A stretch of 64,000 nucleotides of DNA from Syngnathus acus (GCF_901709675.1 NC_051094.1:12768501-12832500); one strand, 5' to 3'; positions 1 to 11,010 are shown, numbered from the stretch's first letter. A program made the numbers and translations. Notes: a model not told the origin generated them from the sequence alone.

Positions 1-2260
1 CAAACATTTCATCAATTCAGATGAGTTGGCTTTATTTGCAAATGTCAGCATTACGTGTCCTAGTTTTCTTCGTACAGAGACAGATACATTGTTGCACATT
101 AGTTGTTGCTTTTTTTGAATCACTGTGATAAAAAAACATAGCTTTGAAGAAAATTGGACAAATCACCCACTTTCCTCCTACCCAACACCTTTCAACTTTG
201 TTCTCTGGATCTTATTTGCCAGTGTGAAGCTTCCCATTGCGTACTTATTTGATATTTCTTTGCAAAGGATCTCCTCCTATTATTAGACGGCAGCAGGATA
301 TCATGCTGAGAGTGTGGCTAGGGAAACAGATTTCTTCGGAATTGCTCAAACGCATTTAAAACCACTGGAGCTTTTAGAGCACCGTGATCAAGAAGACGAT
401 CTGATAGGAAGAAAAAGTTGGGATTGTAAGACAAGGGCTGAGTGCTGCTGTCAAGCCCGCTATGGTCAGACAAAAGTGGATCAATCAGAATCTAAGCTTT
501 CCACTCCAGAGAAATCATGAGATATCAAGCCAGCGGTGACAGATGAAAGATTCTTTCATCAGTGACTGGATGCCATCCTCTCAGGGAAAAGTGTGTGGAT
601 GGCAAGTGTCACTCCCTGTATATAAATAGGTCCATGTTACTTAATGTATACGTAAGGGTAGTTGAGCATTTAAGATCAGAAACACAACGTTGCAGAAGGT
701 ATGTGGAGAAAACCATTGCACTTTGCCTCATTAAAGACAGAAGGGTAAATAACACCTTACCATCTGTTCATGCAACAGGCTTACGCATTACGCCTGGGGA
801 GGAGGATGTGAATGCTCTTGGCCTGTCAAAATGATTAACTGCATTAATAGGTCATTACGGATGGTGAATTAGCCCTAGGTTCTTACATAGACAGACGGTA
901 GAAATGTTCATCATTGAAACACATTCAGAGACCTAATGGAGCCTTGGTTATTTGTGATTATCATGATGTTGATACGCTATGACCAATAGGTATTAGCATG
1001 CTCCATTAGAGAAGTAATCGACCGTATAAACTTGGTTCCTATTAAACATTCCTTTGCATATGGATGAGAGAATAGAGCTGGTTGATGATGCAAATCACTT
1101 GTTGCTTCCATATTTAATCACGCCCCATCATTTCTTCCATATGAAAACGCCAGCGAATAACTGTCTGACAGTGTCAACAAAAATGTAACTGTCATCTTTT
1201 TAAAGGACTTTGGCCAAAGGGCTACGGCGCATCTACATCATGGCACTTTTGCAATACCTTTTCATCTCCCACACTAGGCATAGTGTGAATTAAAATTAAA
1301 TCAATACTAAATTAAATCATTGCAAGTTTGATTTGATTCACCAAACAAAGTAATAGCTGTGTGAATTCATTTTAGCAAGAGGTGATTATTTGAAAGAGGT
1401 TTAAGGGCAATCAAGCTCGTTCGTGCCAAAATTGATTTTGATCAAACAAATACTGTTTATGCTCATGACGCTCAAAAGAGATCGGGCGAGCAGATGAGGA
1501 GCCATTATCAGCCACCGCAAATTGCTGCTGCCATGTGAAAAGATTTCGCTTCCTGGAAGGGATTTTTTTTAATTCGCAGGTAATTAGTAATTCCCGACCT
1601 CTGACCATTTAGCCAGACAGCTATTAGTACCTCAGACTGTAATTTGGAGGTATTTATCCCGTCAAACAGTCTGAGAAGCGTGAGTGTTTTTTGTTAAACA
1701 GTACTAATGGAACAATGCAGTGATTCAGACTTCAACAACTTGTTTCCTAGTTCTGAAAAAACAGCGGAAACATACTAAAGCAAATAAAGTACTGTGCTAT
1801 AATCAAGCAAAATCATAATTATTAGGATGTTTATTTGACGAATAACAACAATGAAACCTTTTTTTTTTTTTACACTTTGTGTACTCAATAAGAATGCAGC
1901 TTTGACATTCATAAAGCCTGACCGAGGTAACATCTAAACAGGGGAACATTTTAATTAAATAGCTTGTGATCAACATAAAAACATGTGGTGAGACACAATT
2001 ACAGGTTTTCATGGAAACGGTTGACATATTAACTATAATCTATTGTATTCTAACCACAGAAATACCTCATCATCAACAAATAAGTCCCAAAACAAAAATC
2101 TTATGTATAATCTGGGCACATTAAAACCTTAATGCTTCAAGAAAGATAAAAAAACCAACAGCCTTTCAATGTCAACCTGCTTTGGTGAAAATCAGTGCAA
2201 CTACAGCGCCCCCGGGTGTTTACTTTGAGACACACACACTAATGAGCCACGTTCATAAAT
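1..2260. other. no recognisable gene
   Basis: Only short ORFs without splice or homology support. I see nothing conserved here. Confidence 0.6.
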
Positions 2261-2268
2261 CTTTAGAC

Positions 2269-2648
2269 CAGTGGTTCTTAAGCTGGGTTCGTTCGAACCC
2301 AAGTGGTTCGGTGAGTCGGTCTCAGGGGTTCAGCAGAGCCTCCACTGCAGAGATCCGAACACACCCGATTTACAAATTTGTGATAACGCATATCTGAACT
2401 GGTCTCGCAAAGGCAACAGCAGAAGTCACACTGATTTGCAGGTATGTAGTTTGTTGTGAGTTCCTGCATTGTGTTGGCTTTGTTCTTTGAACAAGGTAAT
2501 GTTCATGCACGGCTCATTTTGTGCACTAGTAAAAAACATCTGTCTTGAGTTTGAAAAAAACATTTTATTTTTCACTAAAGAGGGGTTCGGTGAATGCGCC
2601 TATGAAACTGGTGGGGTTCGGTACCTCCAACAAGGTTAAGAACCATTG
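2269..2648. mobile_element. hAT-like MITE with intact 8-bp target duplication
   Basis: 380 bp. The ends are near-inverted copies (CAGTGGTTCTTAA... and ...TTAAGAACCATTG) and the flanks are a perfect 8-bp direct repeat, CTTTAGAC, at 2261-2268 and 2649-2656. TIRs starting CAG with 8-bp duplications are typical of hAT transposons. No transposase frame is present, so it is non-autonomous. Confidence 0.85.
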
Positions 2649-2871
2649 CTTTAGACCAAATACGAGATTGTAAATGCATGCAAACATGAAATGATACATC
2701 AAACGTGAATTGTCAACCCCTTCAACCCTGCATTTAAATTCCAAGCATTTCCCTTCCAAATCCAAAGACGCAGCAGAGTGGTGAGCGGCCACCCAATATT
2801 ATCAGTATCAATATTGATCAATCGCATGGTGTAAAAACTTGTCATTGACTATGTATATGTATAGGTGTGTA

Positions 2872-3415
2872 TCATCATCATCATCATCATCGGTTTAAAG
2901 TCCGCTTTCCAGGCGCCGCTGGGTTGGACTGGGTTCTCGATATGGCCTTCTTCCACCGGGAACGGTCCATGGCCATCTCGTGGTTGATGCCGAGTGCCTT
3001 CATGTCGGCTGCCACGGTCATCTGCCAGGTCTTTTTAGGTCGGCCACTGGGTCTTGTTCCCTCTACGTTATACGACATAACTTTCTTCACCCAGTCGTTC
3101 TCGTCCTTCCTCACTACATGTCCGTACCATCGCAGTCTGCCTCTCCTCACCACATCCACTATGGCCTCCACTCCCATCTTCTTTCTCAGCTCTGCACTGG
3201 TCTTTTCCTCCCTCATTGACACACCACACATCCATCTGATCATCCTCATTTCTGCTCTGTTTAGTTTGTCTTCGTGTTCTGTTTTCAGGGCCCATGCCTC
3301 ACTTCCGTACGTCATACTACTTCTGACACAGGCCGAGTACACTTGGCCTCTCATCTTCAGGGATGGGGCCTTAGATGTTAAGAAGGGCATTAGTTCCCTG
3401 AATTTCTTCCACATA
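2872..3415 (-). mobile_element. 5'-truncated non-LTR retrotransposon (LINE), 3' end of ORF2
   Basis: The minus strand carries an open frame (185 codons if counted from 3444) reading RGQVYSACVRSSMTYGSEAW, then LRWYGHVVRKDENDWVKK and GTRPSGRPKKTWQM. This is the region after the reverse transcriptase fingers/palm in many animal LINE ORF2 proteins. The 3' end runs into a (GAT)n tail on the minus strand (2872-2891), as in Rex3/RTE-like elements. The upstream parts (endonuclease, reverse transcriptase core) are missing, so it is a dead 5'-truncated copy, but with no stop in the remaining frame. I do not assign the clade firmly. Confidence 0.85.
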
Positions 3416-3452
3416 TGTATATAATGTATATGTATATGACACACATAATATA

Positions 3453-3603
3453 TACCGTAATTTTCGGACTATAAGTCGCACCAGCCATAAAATGCCCAAA
3501 AAAGTGAAAAAAAACATATATATGTATATAAGTCGCTCCTGAGTATAAGTCGCCCCCCCACCCAAACTATGAAAAAAACCGCGACTTATAGTCCGAAAAT
3601 TAC

Positions 3604-3607
<4 letters not shown>
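3453..3607. mobile_element. TA-flanked MITE with perfect 27-bp terminal inverted repeats
   Basis: 155 bp. It begins TACCGTAATTTTCGG and ends with the exact reverse complement; including the TA, the inverted repeat runs a perfect 27 bp. An ATAAGTCGC word recurs inside. The TA flank suggests the Tc1/mariner superfamily. It abuts a (TA)n repeat. Confidence 0.85.

Positions 3608-3640
<33 letters not shown>
3606..3640. repeat. (TA)n microsatellite
   Basis: About 35 bp of pure TA directly at the right edge of the preceding MITE. Confidence 0.95.
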
Positions 3641-3646
<6 letters not shown>

Positions 3647-4171
3647 ATACAAGATAATAAAAAACAATAAAAGAGATACATTTTTAAAAAACAAAACAAA
3701 AACAAAGATGTATGGGAAAGTAAGCGATGATCAATGTTCGATGTCTTTGTTATAAGTATAATGGGATTTTTGGACCACTAGGAAACACATTGCTACATTC
3801 AAAAGAAGGGTTAAAATACTTTCAGACCGAGAAGTGCCATTAAAACACGTCTGCCCCAGTATACACAATCCGGCTTTTATAGCTTGATTATTTATTATCT
3901 TTGTATTGCTGGTATAGAGCAGCAGCTGGTATAGAGCAGCAGGAAGTATGTTGTTCAATATCGTGCTTCTATCACCAAGGATATGTTCCCAATGTGGTTC
4001 ACCCGGAGATCATTTACATAAAATCACTGCGCTGGCAGATCGGCGATAATGCGCCGTCTTTTAGTTGTTGCCATGACTCACAATTTAGAAACCAGCAGGC
4101 TCATTCATATGCATCAATGTTCATCAAGTTCTCTGCATTGAGATTTTAGGATTGAATGTGGGTGTGAAGGA

Positions 4172-4177
4172 TTTATT
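4172..4177 (-). terminator. atad1a: candidate polyadenylation signal for atad1a
   Basis: AATAAA on the minus strand about 350 bases after the atad1a stop codon. Other AATAAA-like hexamers occur nearby in this AT-rich sequence, so the choice is tentative. Confidence 0.35.
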
Positions 4178-4523
4178 TTGGTGTGCTAACAGCCTACACG
4201 GAGGCTTTTTTTTTTTTTTTGAAAAACATGCATGACGTAGCAAGTACATATAACTAAAACACAATATCTTTTTCTGCTATTATTGTTATACATCATTTCA
4301 TTTACTGCTTGTGTGTCTTAGGTTTGAGAAAACATGCCGTATTTCAAATAGCAACAGCAGGTACAACGGTTAAGTTTTGTACATAACTCAAAACTTAATA
4401 GGGAAGAACCACAAACCCAGTGCTGCCTCCGGTTCAATGCACAGAAGAGACAGGTAAAGACGAAAAGGAGTGTGTACCTGATGGACATCAACGAGAACAA
4501 TAAAAGAAAACCTTGAAAGATGT

Positions 4524-4653
4524 TCAGTCCAGTGGAACCTCGGGAACAGTAGGTAACATGGTCGCCGTGCCCCGTTTGGACTCCCTCATCTTGTCCAAGC
4601 CAAATAGTAGGTCGAGCTGGGTGATTGGACGCAATTTATCCTCATTCATGGAT
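4524..4653 (-). CDS. atad1a: atad1a last coding exon and stop
   Basis: 130 bases from acceptor CTGCAG to TGA. It completes an Ile codon, then reads [26 protein letters not shown] and ends VPEVPLD. The [20 protein letters not shown] block is the conserved final AAA-lid helix; the last dozen or so residues are variable in the family. Confidence 0.92.
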
Positions 4654-6581
4654 CTGCAGCACACAACATGAAGTGTTACTAACAACACGCAGTCAGAGAT
4701 ATGAACAGTACACTTTCCCACAGCTTTAAGATTACGCCACATAAAATCTAACGTTGCTCAAAACAAGACTAATAATAAATACTGTATTTTGATGAGAATG
4801 AGAACAAAGACGTAATGGGAAGGAATGTAAAGGAACAAACTGAAACGCCAATATCCATCCACACTTGACGTGCGACGGATTACAAGGCGTACTGTGTTTT
4901 GTTGAGAAAATTAAAGGATTTTAGGTGTGAATTAAGGGTTGAAAAATATGGCAATAATCTTACACAGAGGATAAAAAATGTGTATTTGTGTGCAAAAATA
5001 TCCACTGCTGAAAGAAAAACGTAAGTAAAAAAATGTCCTTAGGATAGTTTGTTCTATGCGCCTCCACTAGTCCAAATATAGTATTCTGATTAATATTACA
5101 TTTCTGTTATATGAATTAAGCAGCATAATCCACCTCAGGTCGTTGCCAATTTGCCACTTGCTGTCGACTGAAAACAACATCACCATGCATAAGGCAGGGG
5201 TCTTCAATCATGGGGCCGGTTTCCTGATTTGTACGTCTCCCTGCTGCAAAGAGTTGACTTTCTTTTCAAGGTGTGAGCATTGAACTACAATAATAAACCT
5301 TAAGTAATCATTCTCGATTCATGATTTCATTTAACGTCAAGCTTGAATTTGAGACTGCGACTGTTATGGCAAATTTTCCTCAGCTGAAATGATGGTGTGG
5401 CTCATACATTTCCTCTTCCTCGATCTCTCCTAACTGCTGAGCGATCTGCCTCATCTGTTCCTTGCGGACGTAGTCTCGAACTCTGTACATGGCGGCATCG
5501 CGGCACAGTTCCCTCAGATCGCTGCCCGAGTAGCCTTCTGTCTTCTCGGCTATCTCCTTCAGATTAATAGTGTTGCTCAGCTGCCCAACAGAAAGCAAAA
5601 TGGTAACATGACAGAATCGTTGTAGGGCAGTCTTTTGATTTTTGCATGCACGAATCATCTTACATTTTCTTCAGCTAATATCAATCGCAGGATGTCATGT
5701 CTTTGTCTTGTGTCCTGCACAAAAAGGGAGACAATTTTGGTAAAATTAAAATAAAGCACAAGGTTTGTGTGGGGGGTCATGGTATCACCAAAATCCAAAT
5801 GAACATTTTAATATAATAAGTACACTGGCCTTTATGGTTCTGTCTGGTTCTGTCATTTAAGAAAGTTACTGTTGAAATTTGTTTGTGGGTGATTATGTGA
5901 TTAGCTTTTTCAAGCAGGGTAGCAACTGATAAACAGTTATTTCTGTAGTCACCATTTCATCATTAAATAATGTGTTTTAAAAATATATTTTACAGTAACT
6001 ATGCAGTACAACATTCCTCAGAATATACAATATTGCTCGTATTGAACATGCTTTTGCAAGGAAGTTCATACAGGAAAGCCAACATGAAATGTGGTGGGCA
6101 TTCTGCGTAGGATAGCAGGATCTACATCTTGTGGTCGGTTTGTCGCCCCCATGACCATCACCTGTAATTGAAACAATGATAGTGTGAGCCCATGCTAATA
6201 TAGCATGCAAGATAACAGCTACATAGTTGGTGATTGACAACAACCAAGATCTGATGCTATTGCAACTCCAAACAGATCCAAGCAGCTTCATCCACATTAC
6301 AGTGTGAGTAAGTGCTGGTGTCTTTACTTGAGTGGCTGAGGAAGTTTCCAGGCCATCCCACAGACTCATGAACTGGGCCTTCATCATGGCAGTGGCCTCG
6401 TGATCAAGGCTGGAGCGGTTCCTGAGAAATGAGTCTGGCAAACATAAAATCAAGCACTCATTCACCTGAAGATCAAACTGGGTTTAATAAAATAATGGTA
6501 GCATCAGACAGACCTATTTTTGGATTCTGGAGTATGCTTTGTGTGGGTGGTGACTCAAAACAGCAGTTTAGAAGATTAAAC

Positions 6582-6660
<79 letters not shown>

Positions 6661-9600
6661 GTTTAGGGACTGTAATGAGGTCCTTGGGGAAAGAAGGGTG
6701 ACTAGAAATGCAACATCTTATCTATTCCCATGTGTTCAAGTTCACAGTAAGCATGACCAATGTCGCTATTAGGGGCCTCATCAGATCCGGCACACGACAA
6801 GTGACAACATCTTTCACTAAATGTACAGCATTTATAATAAAAAAAAAAAAAAAAAAAGGGAAGCATTTCTCAAATGAATATGTGCTGCAAGCCATCCTAT
6901 TTGATCCACTCACCAATTTCATCAATAAAAATGATACATGGTTGTAGTTTGACCGCCAATGAAAAGACGGCAGCTGTCAGCTTTTGTGATTCGCCATACC
7001 ACATATCGGTCAGTGTCGACGCCTGCAGGTTGATGAATTTGCAGCCAGATGCTTTGGCTGTTGCTTTAGCAATCATGGTTTTCCCACAGCCTGGAGGACC
7101 AAACAATAAAACACCTGCAAAGGCAAAATAGTAACAAGTCTGAGTCAATCCAAATAGAGACTATTATTTTGTTGGGCTATTATGTCGTTCTTTAAAAAAA
7201 ACATTCTGAAGATGAATGAAAGAGGGGCGCACTGGTTAGCACGTCCGTCTCACAGTTTGGAGGTTTTGATTCCACATCCCTGTGTGGAGTTTGCATGTTC
7301 TCCCCGTGCCTGTGTGAGTTTTCTCCGGGTACTCCGGTTTCCTCCCATATCCCCAAGGCATGCATGGTAGGCCGATTGGGCACTCCAAATTGGTCATAGG
7401 TGTGAGTCTAAGTGCGACTGGTTATTTGTCTCTGTGTGCCATGCGGTTGGCTGCCAACCCGGTTGGGTGTCCCCTGCCTACTGCCCGATGACTGCTGGGA
7501 TAGGCTCTAGCACACTCGCGACCCCCGTGGGAACAAGCGGTACAGATAATGGATGGATGGATGAATGAAAGAATCAATGAATAAATAAATACTATACAAC
7601 TAAGAAAAGCCACAGTACTGTAGCAAGAAAGAAAGAAAACAAAACATTAGAGCTTTCTGGGATTTTCAAGAAAGCAACATTATTTCCAACAACTTGCAGC
7701 ACTGGGAATATTCTTTCCCGAATTGATCGTACACCCATTAGATGTAGCTTGGCTCCCATGAGCATACTTTCACCGAATAAATAAACAAAGCTTGGAGGCT
7801 GAAAAGGGAACAAGTCTCCCAGAGCGCTAATTTCAGAGGTTGTCTATTTCCTACACAAAACTTTGAGGCAAACAGGCACAAACAAAAAAAACTCCACGAA
7901 AGAAATGTATTTCTTGACTACATGGTGCGACTGATGGGAATTTTTGAGGCTGATGCTGTTTCTGAATTGGCAGTAAACAATTACGATACCCGATTAATCA
8001 GCCAATTAATGTAAAAATCATATGATCCATTGTATTTGTTGCGTCACTTAAGTCTTACAAGAACAAAGATTAGAATTGTAGGCAGAATATTTGACTAGCG
8101 AGAGAGACAGACAGACATGTCTACAGTATGTGTTGGCTGTGTTCAAGCTGGCACAGATGTTAATGTCTCAGGAAATATGCTCATTGATGGAGTCAGAGCT
8201 TCATCGATTGGACAAATTGCGTAAGGGCATTATTCTGATTGACTCCATCAGTGAAGAGCATTTTCTCGTTCATAATCATATACTATCACTGTTTAATCTC
8301 TGGCCAATTATAATTATTTTAAAAATGCTACTATCGCCTGATTTTATTTGACGTCCGTTTAATCGGTCAGTCTTTGCTTTAATCAGATTCCCAATTTTTT
8401 TTTTTTAAATTGCTTTTGGGCCCAGGTTCCCTCACATAATGCTGTTGTGAATGAGATAAGCTCTTTTTCTATTGCAACCCAGACCATTATCACTGTATGA
8501 ATGAATGGCTTTAGTAACATTGTAAAGGTGCCATAGGTACGTTAAGTAAATGTCAACCATTCATACGCAGTGATACGAGTGGATATAAAAAGATGACATA
8601 CCCTTGCGCGAATGCCAGGCTTTTGTGGTACAAAAAAAAAAACAATAATGAAATGAGGAAAAATTATTTTTGGACTTTTCCCACCAATAACCTATAACTT
8701 TTGCAAAAGCTGTAATAATGTGGTTGCACAAGTGGTACTGTTAACCAATCATATACAAACTCATATTCATGAAAGTCAGCAGACCACCAATAAAATACCT
8801 CTGATTAACTCAAAATAAAGTTCAGTTGTTGTTCTATGGCATAGAACTTATGCTTTTGATTACATTTTGTGGTCACAGCACAAGCCATGTTCTGCAGGGA
8901 GCATCAGAAAGATCTCATTGTTCAAAGGATTCAGCTCTGAGAAGGGTACAAAAGAACTTCCAAGGCATTAAATATCAGTGTAATGGGGTTTGCACTACAT
9001 CCGCTGAGGTTGGCAAACTTTGAAGACCGTTATTGTGGAGCCAGTTATTGAATGGAAGAAATATTACAGTGACATTACCAAAAACTGGATGCGCCTTCAA
9101 AATTGATGAAAAAATGAAACAGCCAACAGCCAGGCAAAAGAAGCTGCAGGAATATCTGGCAAATACTGGCTCTTTAGTACATTTGCCGATCATCTCCTGT
9201 CTTCTTCATATGTCTGGGCTTTAGATTGAGGGCGGCAAGACAGAAGCCTTATCTCATAAAGAAAAAAAAAAATACATTGGAAATTTCTCAAATACATGTG
9301 GGAAAATGTTGTATGGACCAATGAAAACACAGTTGGAAACAGGTATGCTTGGCACAAACTCAACACCGCTCATCAAAGAAGTGTTTAAATCGTGGTAGTT
9401 GCGTGATGACTCCCATTTAACATGAACTTCAATCTGATTGGTTAATTCTAACACTAACCACATCCTCAATTATAATGGGGCGTGTACACTTGTGCAACCA
9501 CAGTATCACAGTTCTTTGTTTTTACTTGACATTCAAATGAGCAGATCTAACATTTGCAGTTGATGCTATTTGGGATGGATTTAAGATGTATATTTTGAGT

Positions 9601-10926
9601 GATAGTATAATTCAGATGACTTGGCATAATACATTCAGTGTAAAAAGAAACAAAACTGCGTAAAATCAGAAAACATTTCAATGAAATTTGACATCTTTCA
9701 ATTGTATGCATATGATGTGTGTCGGATATAGTGTAAGTGCAGCGTAAATGCACTGAAGAGCTACTATAGCTCATAAACATATTATAAAACATCTGCTATA
9801 AATCTATAAAACGGTAAAACTGTGGCCAATTAAATATGGTCCAAATACAGTCCACAATTTAACAATCGACATAACTGCTGACAACAGCAAGTGTGATACC
9901 TTCATTTCAATCAATGGGGAAATAAGTGTGTTGAATTCAATTAACAGATTATAAGAGATTGTCCATTGTCGATCTGTTTACAACATGAAAGATTCACCTT
10001 TTGGTGGCTGAAACAGTCTGGATCCTGCCAAAAGGTGTCTTTTCTGAAAGGGCAGAATGACTGTGTCTTGTAGCTCATTGATGATCTCATCGAGACCTGC
10101 TATATCTCTCCAGGACACCTGCAGAAAGACAAAGTACAGTTAAAAACGGAGCATTTGGATAAGATTCATAATGTCTCCGTATACTATATAGGGTAGTTCT
10201 TATGTTCAGACAAATAAATAATTATTAGATGTTACCTGCTGACAGTTTCGACTGTGGCTCCAGTCTTCTTCAAATGCAGATTTTTTATTTTTTTTTGTCT
10301 GAACAAAAGAACTACCCAATATAAAAGTTGAGCATTTGTCTATGCAAGGGCTATTAGGATATACAGTAAAACTGTCCGGCCATTTAATTGCGTTTGCTCA
10401 GAACGAGGACTGAGCGATTTGTGAAGACAATCAAATTGCAGTTATTTCCTCAGTATTTGCAATTTCTTTTAATGTGTCTTTCTGCTACTTCTTCCAGAGA
10501 GGTTATGATTTCATTGAGGTCTCAAGAGTCATTGTTCTTGATGAGAAGGACATATATGGATTATAACCATTACCTTCATAGTTTGTGGATCCACTAGTTG
10601 TGATGCGATGTTCATCTCATACTCAGTCAGTTTGACCCCTTCAACACCAATCGTCTTCATAAGCTGTTCGGCCTGGGAACACAAGGGCGAATCAATATTG
10701 GCCCAGATGCTGCACACTTTGTTTTAGTTTTAACAACGAGATAAAAGACAACTACCCTTTTCTTGGCTTGGCTTTTCTGTTTAGCAGTCGGGTCCATTGC
10801 GTCCACAACCCACTTGATGCTATAGTAGGTGGCTGCTCCAAAGATGGTCAGCCTCAACAGCATGCCCACCACCTCATTCCTGGTCAACGGCCGGAACAAA
10901 GCCTCTCGAGGAAGATCTTTCAGCAT
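4524..10926 (-). CDS. atad1a: ATAD1/Msp1 outer-membrane AAA+ ATPase, complete coding sequence, nine exons
   Basis: ATAD1 (Thorase, yeast Msp1) is a membrane-anchored AAA+ ATPase of the mitochondrial outer membrane and peroxisomes that pulls out mislocalised tail-anchored proteins; in neurons it also disassembles AMPA-receptor/GRIP1 complexes (family knowledge). Coding exons, in transcript order: 10926-10756, 10672-10574, 10118-9998, 7114-6914, 6434-6328, 6161-6072, 5714-5664, 5580-5408, 4653-4524. They total 1143 bases: 380 codons plus TGA. Every junction is GT-AG and every phase matches. Visible parts are a membrane segment at about residues 20-41, Walker A GPPGCGKT (136-143), the aromatic pore loop MWYGES (W169, Y170), Walker B IIFIDE (191-196), sensor 1 N241 in GATNRP, tandem arginines R252-R253, and sensor 2 GYSGSDL. 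All key residues are present. The N-terminus, the EIEEEE stretch and the [15 protein letters not shown] tail fit teleost atad1a better than atad1b. That paralogue choice is from memory of the family. Confidence 0.95.
5060..5190. mobile_element. degraded copy of a palindromic MITE
   Basis: Shares the words TTCTGATTAATRTT and ATATGAATTAA and an AAGTGGCAA/GTCGACTGAAAACAAC block with the element at 40521-40890. It lies in atad1a's last intron and is clearly shorter and more diverged. Confidence 0.5.
5408..5580 (-). CDS. atad1a: atad1a coding exon 8: sensor 2 region
   Basis: 173 bases: [14 protein letters not shown], then [20 protein letters not shown] (sensor 2/C-terminal helical lid), then [19 protein letters not shown]. 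The acceptor is GGGCAG and the donor AT|GTATGA (phase 2). The frame stays open about ten codons past the donor, so read-through would give a short alternative end. Joining to the next exon restores the conserved C-terminus. Confidence 0.92.
5664..5714 (-). CDS. atad1a: atad1a coding exon 7 (51-base microexon)
   Basis: 17 codons, [17 protein letters not shown], equivalent to the xxxQRExILxLIL helix in other ATAD1 proteins. The acceptor is GTGCAG and the donor AAT|GTAAGA. Support comes from homology, length and phase together, because the exon is too short to stand out alone. Confidence 0.9.
6072..6161 (-). CDS. atad1a: atad1a coding exon 6: sensor 1 and arginine fingers
   Basis: 30 codons, phase 0 at both ends. 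[17 protein letters not shown] carries the sensor-1 asparagine, followed by [13 protein letters not shown] with the tandem arginines that reach the neighbouring subunit's nucleotide. The acceptor is ATTACAG and the donor CCT|GTATGA. Confidence 0.95.
6328..6434 (-). CDS. atad1a: atad1a coding exon 5
   Basis: 107 bases. It completes the split Asp codon after Walker B and reads [19 protein letters not shown] through GLETSSATQ. This is the helix after Walker B with the conserved R-N-R and [19 protein letters not shown] of ATAD1. The acceptor is TGCCAG and the donor CAA|GTAAAG. Confidence 0.96.
6582..6660. repeat. (CTTT)n microsatellite
   Basis: About 79 bp of CTTT repeats inside an atad1a intron. 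Long ORFs predicted across it are artefacts. Confidence 0.97.
6914..7114 (-). CDS. atad1a: atad1a coding exon 4: Walker A, pore loop, Walker B
   Basis: 201 bases, phase 1 at both ends. It reads [13 protein letters not shown] (Walker A), then [11 protein letters not shown] with the W-Y aromatic pore-loop pair that grips substrate, then IIFIDEI (Walker B with the catalytic glutamate). The acceptor is TTTGCAG and the donor G|GTGAGT. Confidence 0.96.
7224..7575 (+). mobile_element. Mermaid-type repeat (L2/Maui-like 3' end), nearly full length
   Basis: Contains the hallmark stretch GTTTGCATGTTCTCCCCGTG, then CTCCGGTTTCCTCCCA, the ATTGGGCACTC segment and the TGGGATAGGCTCTAGCAC segment. It ends in a (GGAT)n tail. 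This family is widespread in teleosts. The copy sits in an atad1a intron, opposite to the gene's strand. Confidence 0.85.
8710..9511 (+). mobile_element. internally deleted Tc1-like transposon with transposase remnant
   Basis: Near-perfect inverted ends containing TGGTTGCACAAGTG (left) and CACTTGTGCAACCA (right). The interior retains scrambled frames of a Tc1-type transposase on the plus strand, including KNFQGIKYQ, then [15 protein letters not shown] and LQEYLANTG. Frameshifts and deletions separate them and the catalytic DDE part is missing. It lies in an atad1a intron. Confidence 0.8.
9998..10118 (-). CDS. atad1a: atad1a coding exon 3: start of the AAA domain
   Basis: Encodes [20 protein letters not shown] through SRLFQPPK, ending on the first base of the next glycine codon (121 bases). 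This is the WxDIAGLDxxxxxLxxxVILP signature at the N-terminal edge of meiotic-clade AAA domains. The acceptor is CTGCAG and the donor AAAAG|GTGAAT. It is not visible as a long ORF because it has no internal ATG. Confidence 0.94.
10185..10323. mobile_element. snap-back (fold-back) element
   Basis: About 35-bp inverted ends containing GGGTAGTTCTTATGTTCAGA and its near reverse complement, around a roughly 65-bp centre with CAGTTTCGACTGTGGCTCCA. It is short enough to be a MITE. It lies in the intron between coding exons 2 and 3 of atad1a. Confidence 0.7.
10574..10672 (-). CDS. atad1a: atad1a coding exon 2: linker before the AAA domain
   Basis: 33 codons from AEQLMKTIG to DPQTMK, matching the conserved KLxEYEMxIAxxLVDP block of ATAD1. 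The acceptor is TTCCCAG and the donor AAG|GTAATG; both ends are phase 0. Confidence 0.94.
10756..10926 (-). CDS. atad1a: atad1a coding exon 1: start codon, membrane anchor
   Basis: 57 codons beginning [19 protein letters not shown] hydrophobic stretch ([19 protein letters not shown]) forms the single N-terminal transmembrane helix. The start ATG (10926-10924) sits in CCAAGATGC, a reasonable initiation context, and the reading begins as known ATAD1 proteins do. An AG acceptor just upstream (exon edge about 10931) would join a 5' UTR exon. The donor is AAAAGG|GTAGTT, phase 0. Confidence 0.93.
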
Positions 10927-11010
10927 CTTGGCTGGCCAATGTCAGTCCATTGACTTGGTGAAGTAAATAGAAGTATAACTACGGAAACAGATATGTAAAG
11001 TTACGTCATG

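Larger units (their letters stand above)
7115..9997 (-). other. atad1a: atad1a intron between coding exons 3 and 4
   Basis: About 2.9 kb, the longest intron within the coding part. It contains a Mermaid-type repeat and a Tc1-like remnant (listed separately). I saw no further exon in it: the AAA domain is continuous across the junction. Confidence 0.85.

Noticed and set aside
2867-3424. 185-codon plus-strand ORF starting with a run of histidines
   Set aside because: It is the mirror of the LINE frame on the minus strand. The histidines are translated from the (ATC)n tail.
6429-6701. ORF with SFFL repeats
   Set aside because: Translation of the CTTT microsatellite inside an atad1a intron.
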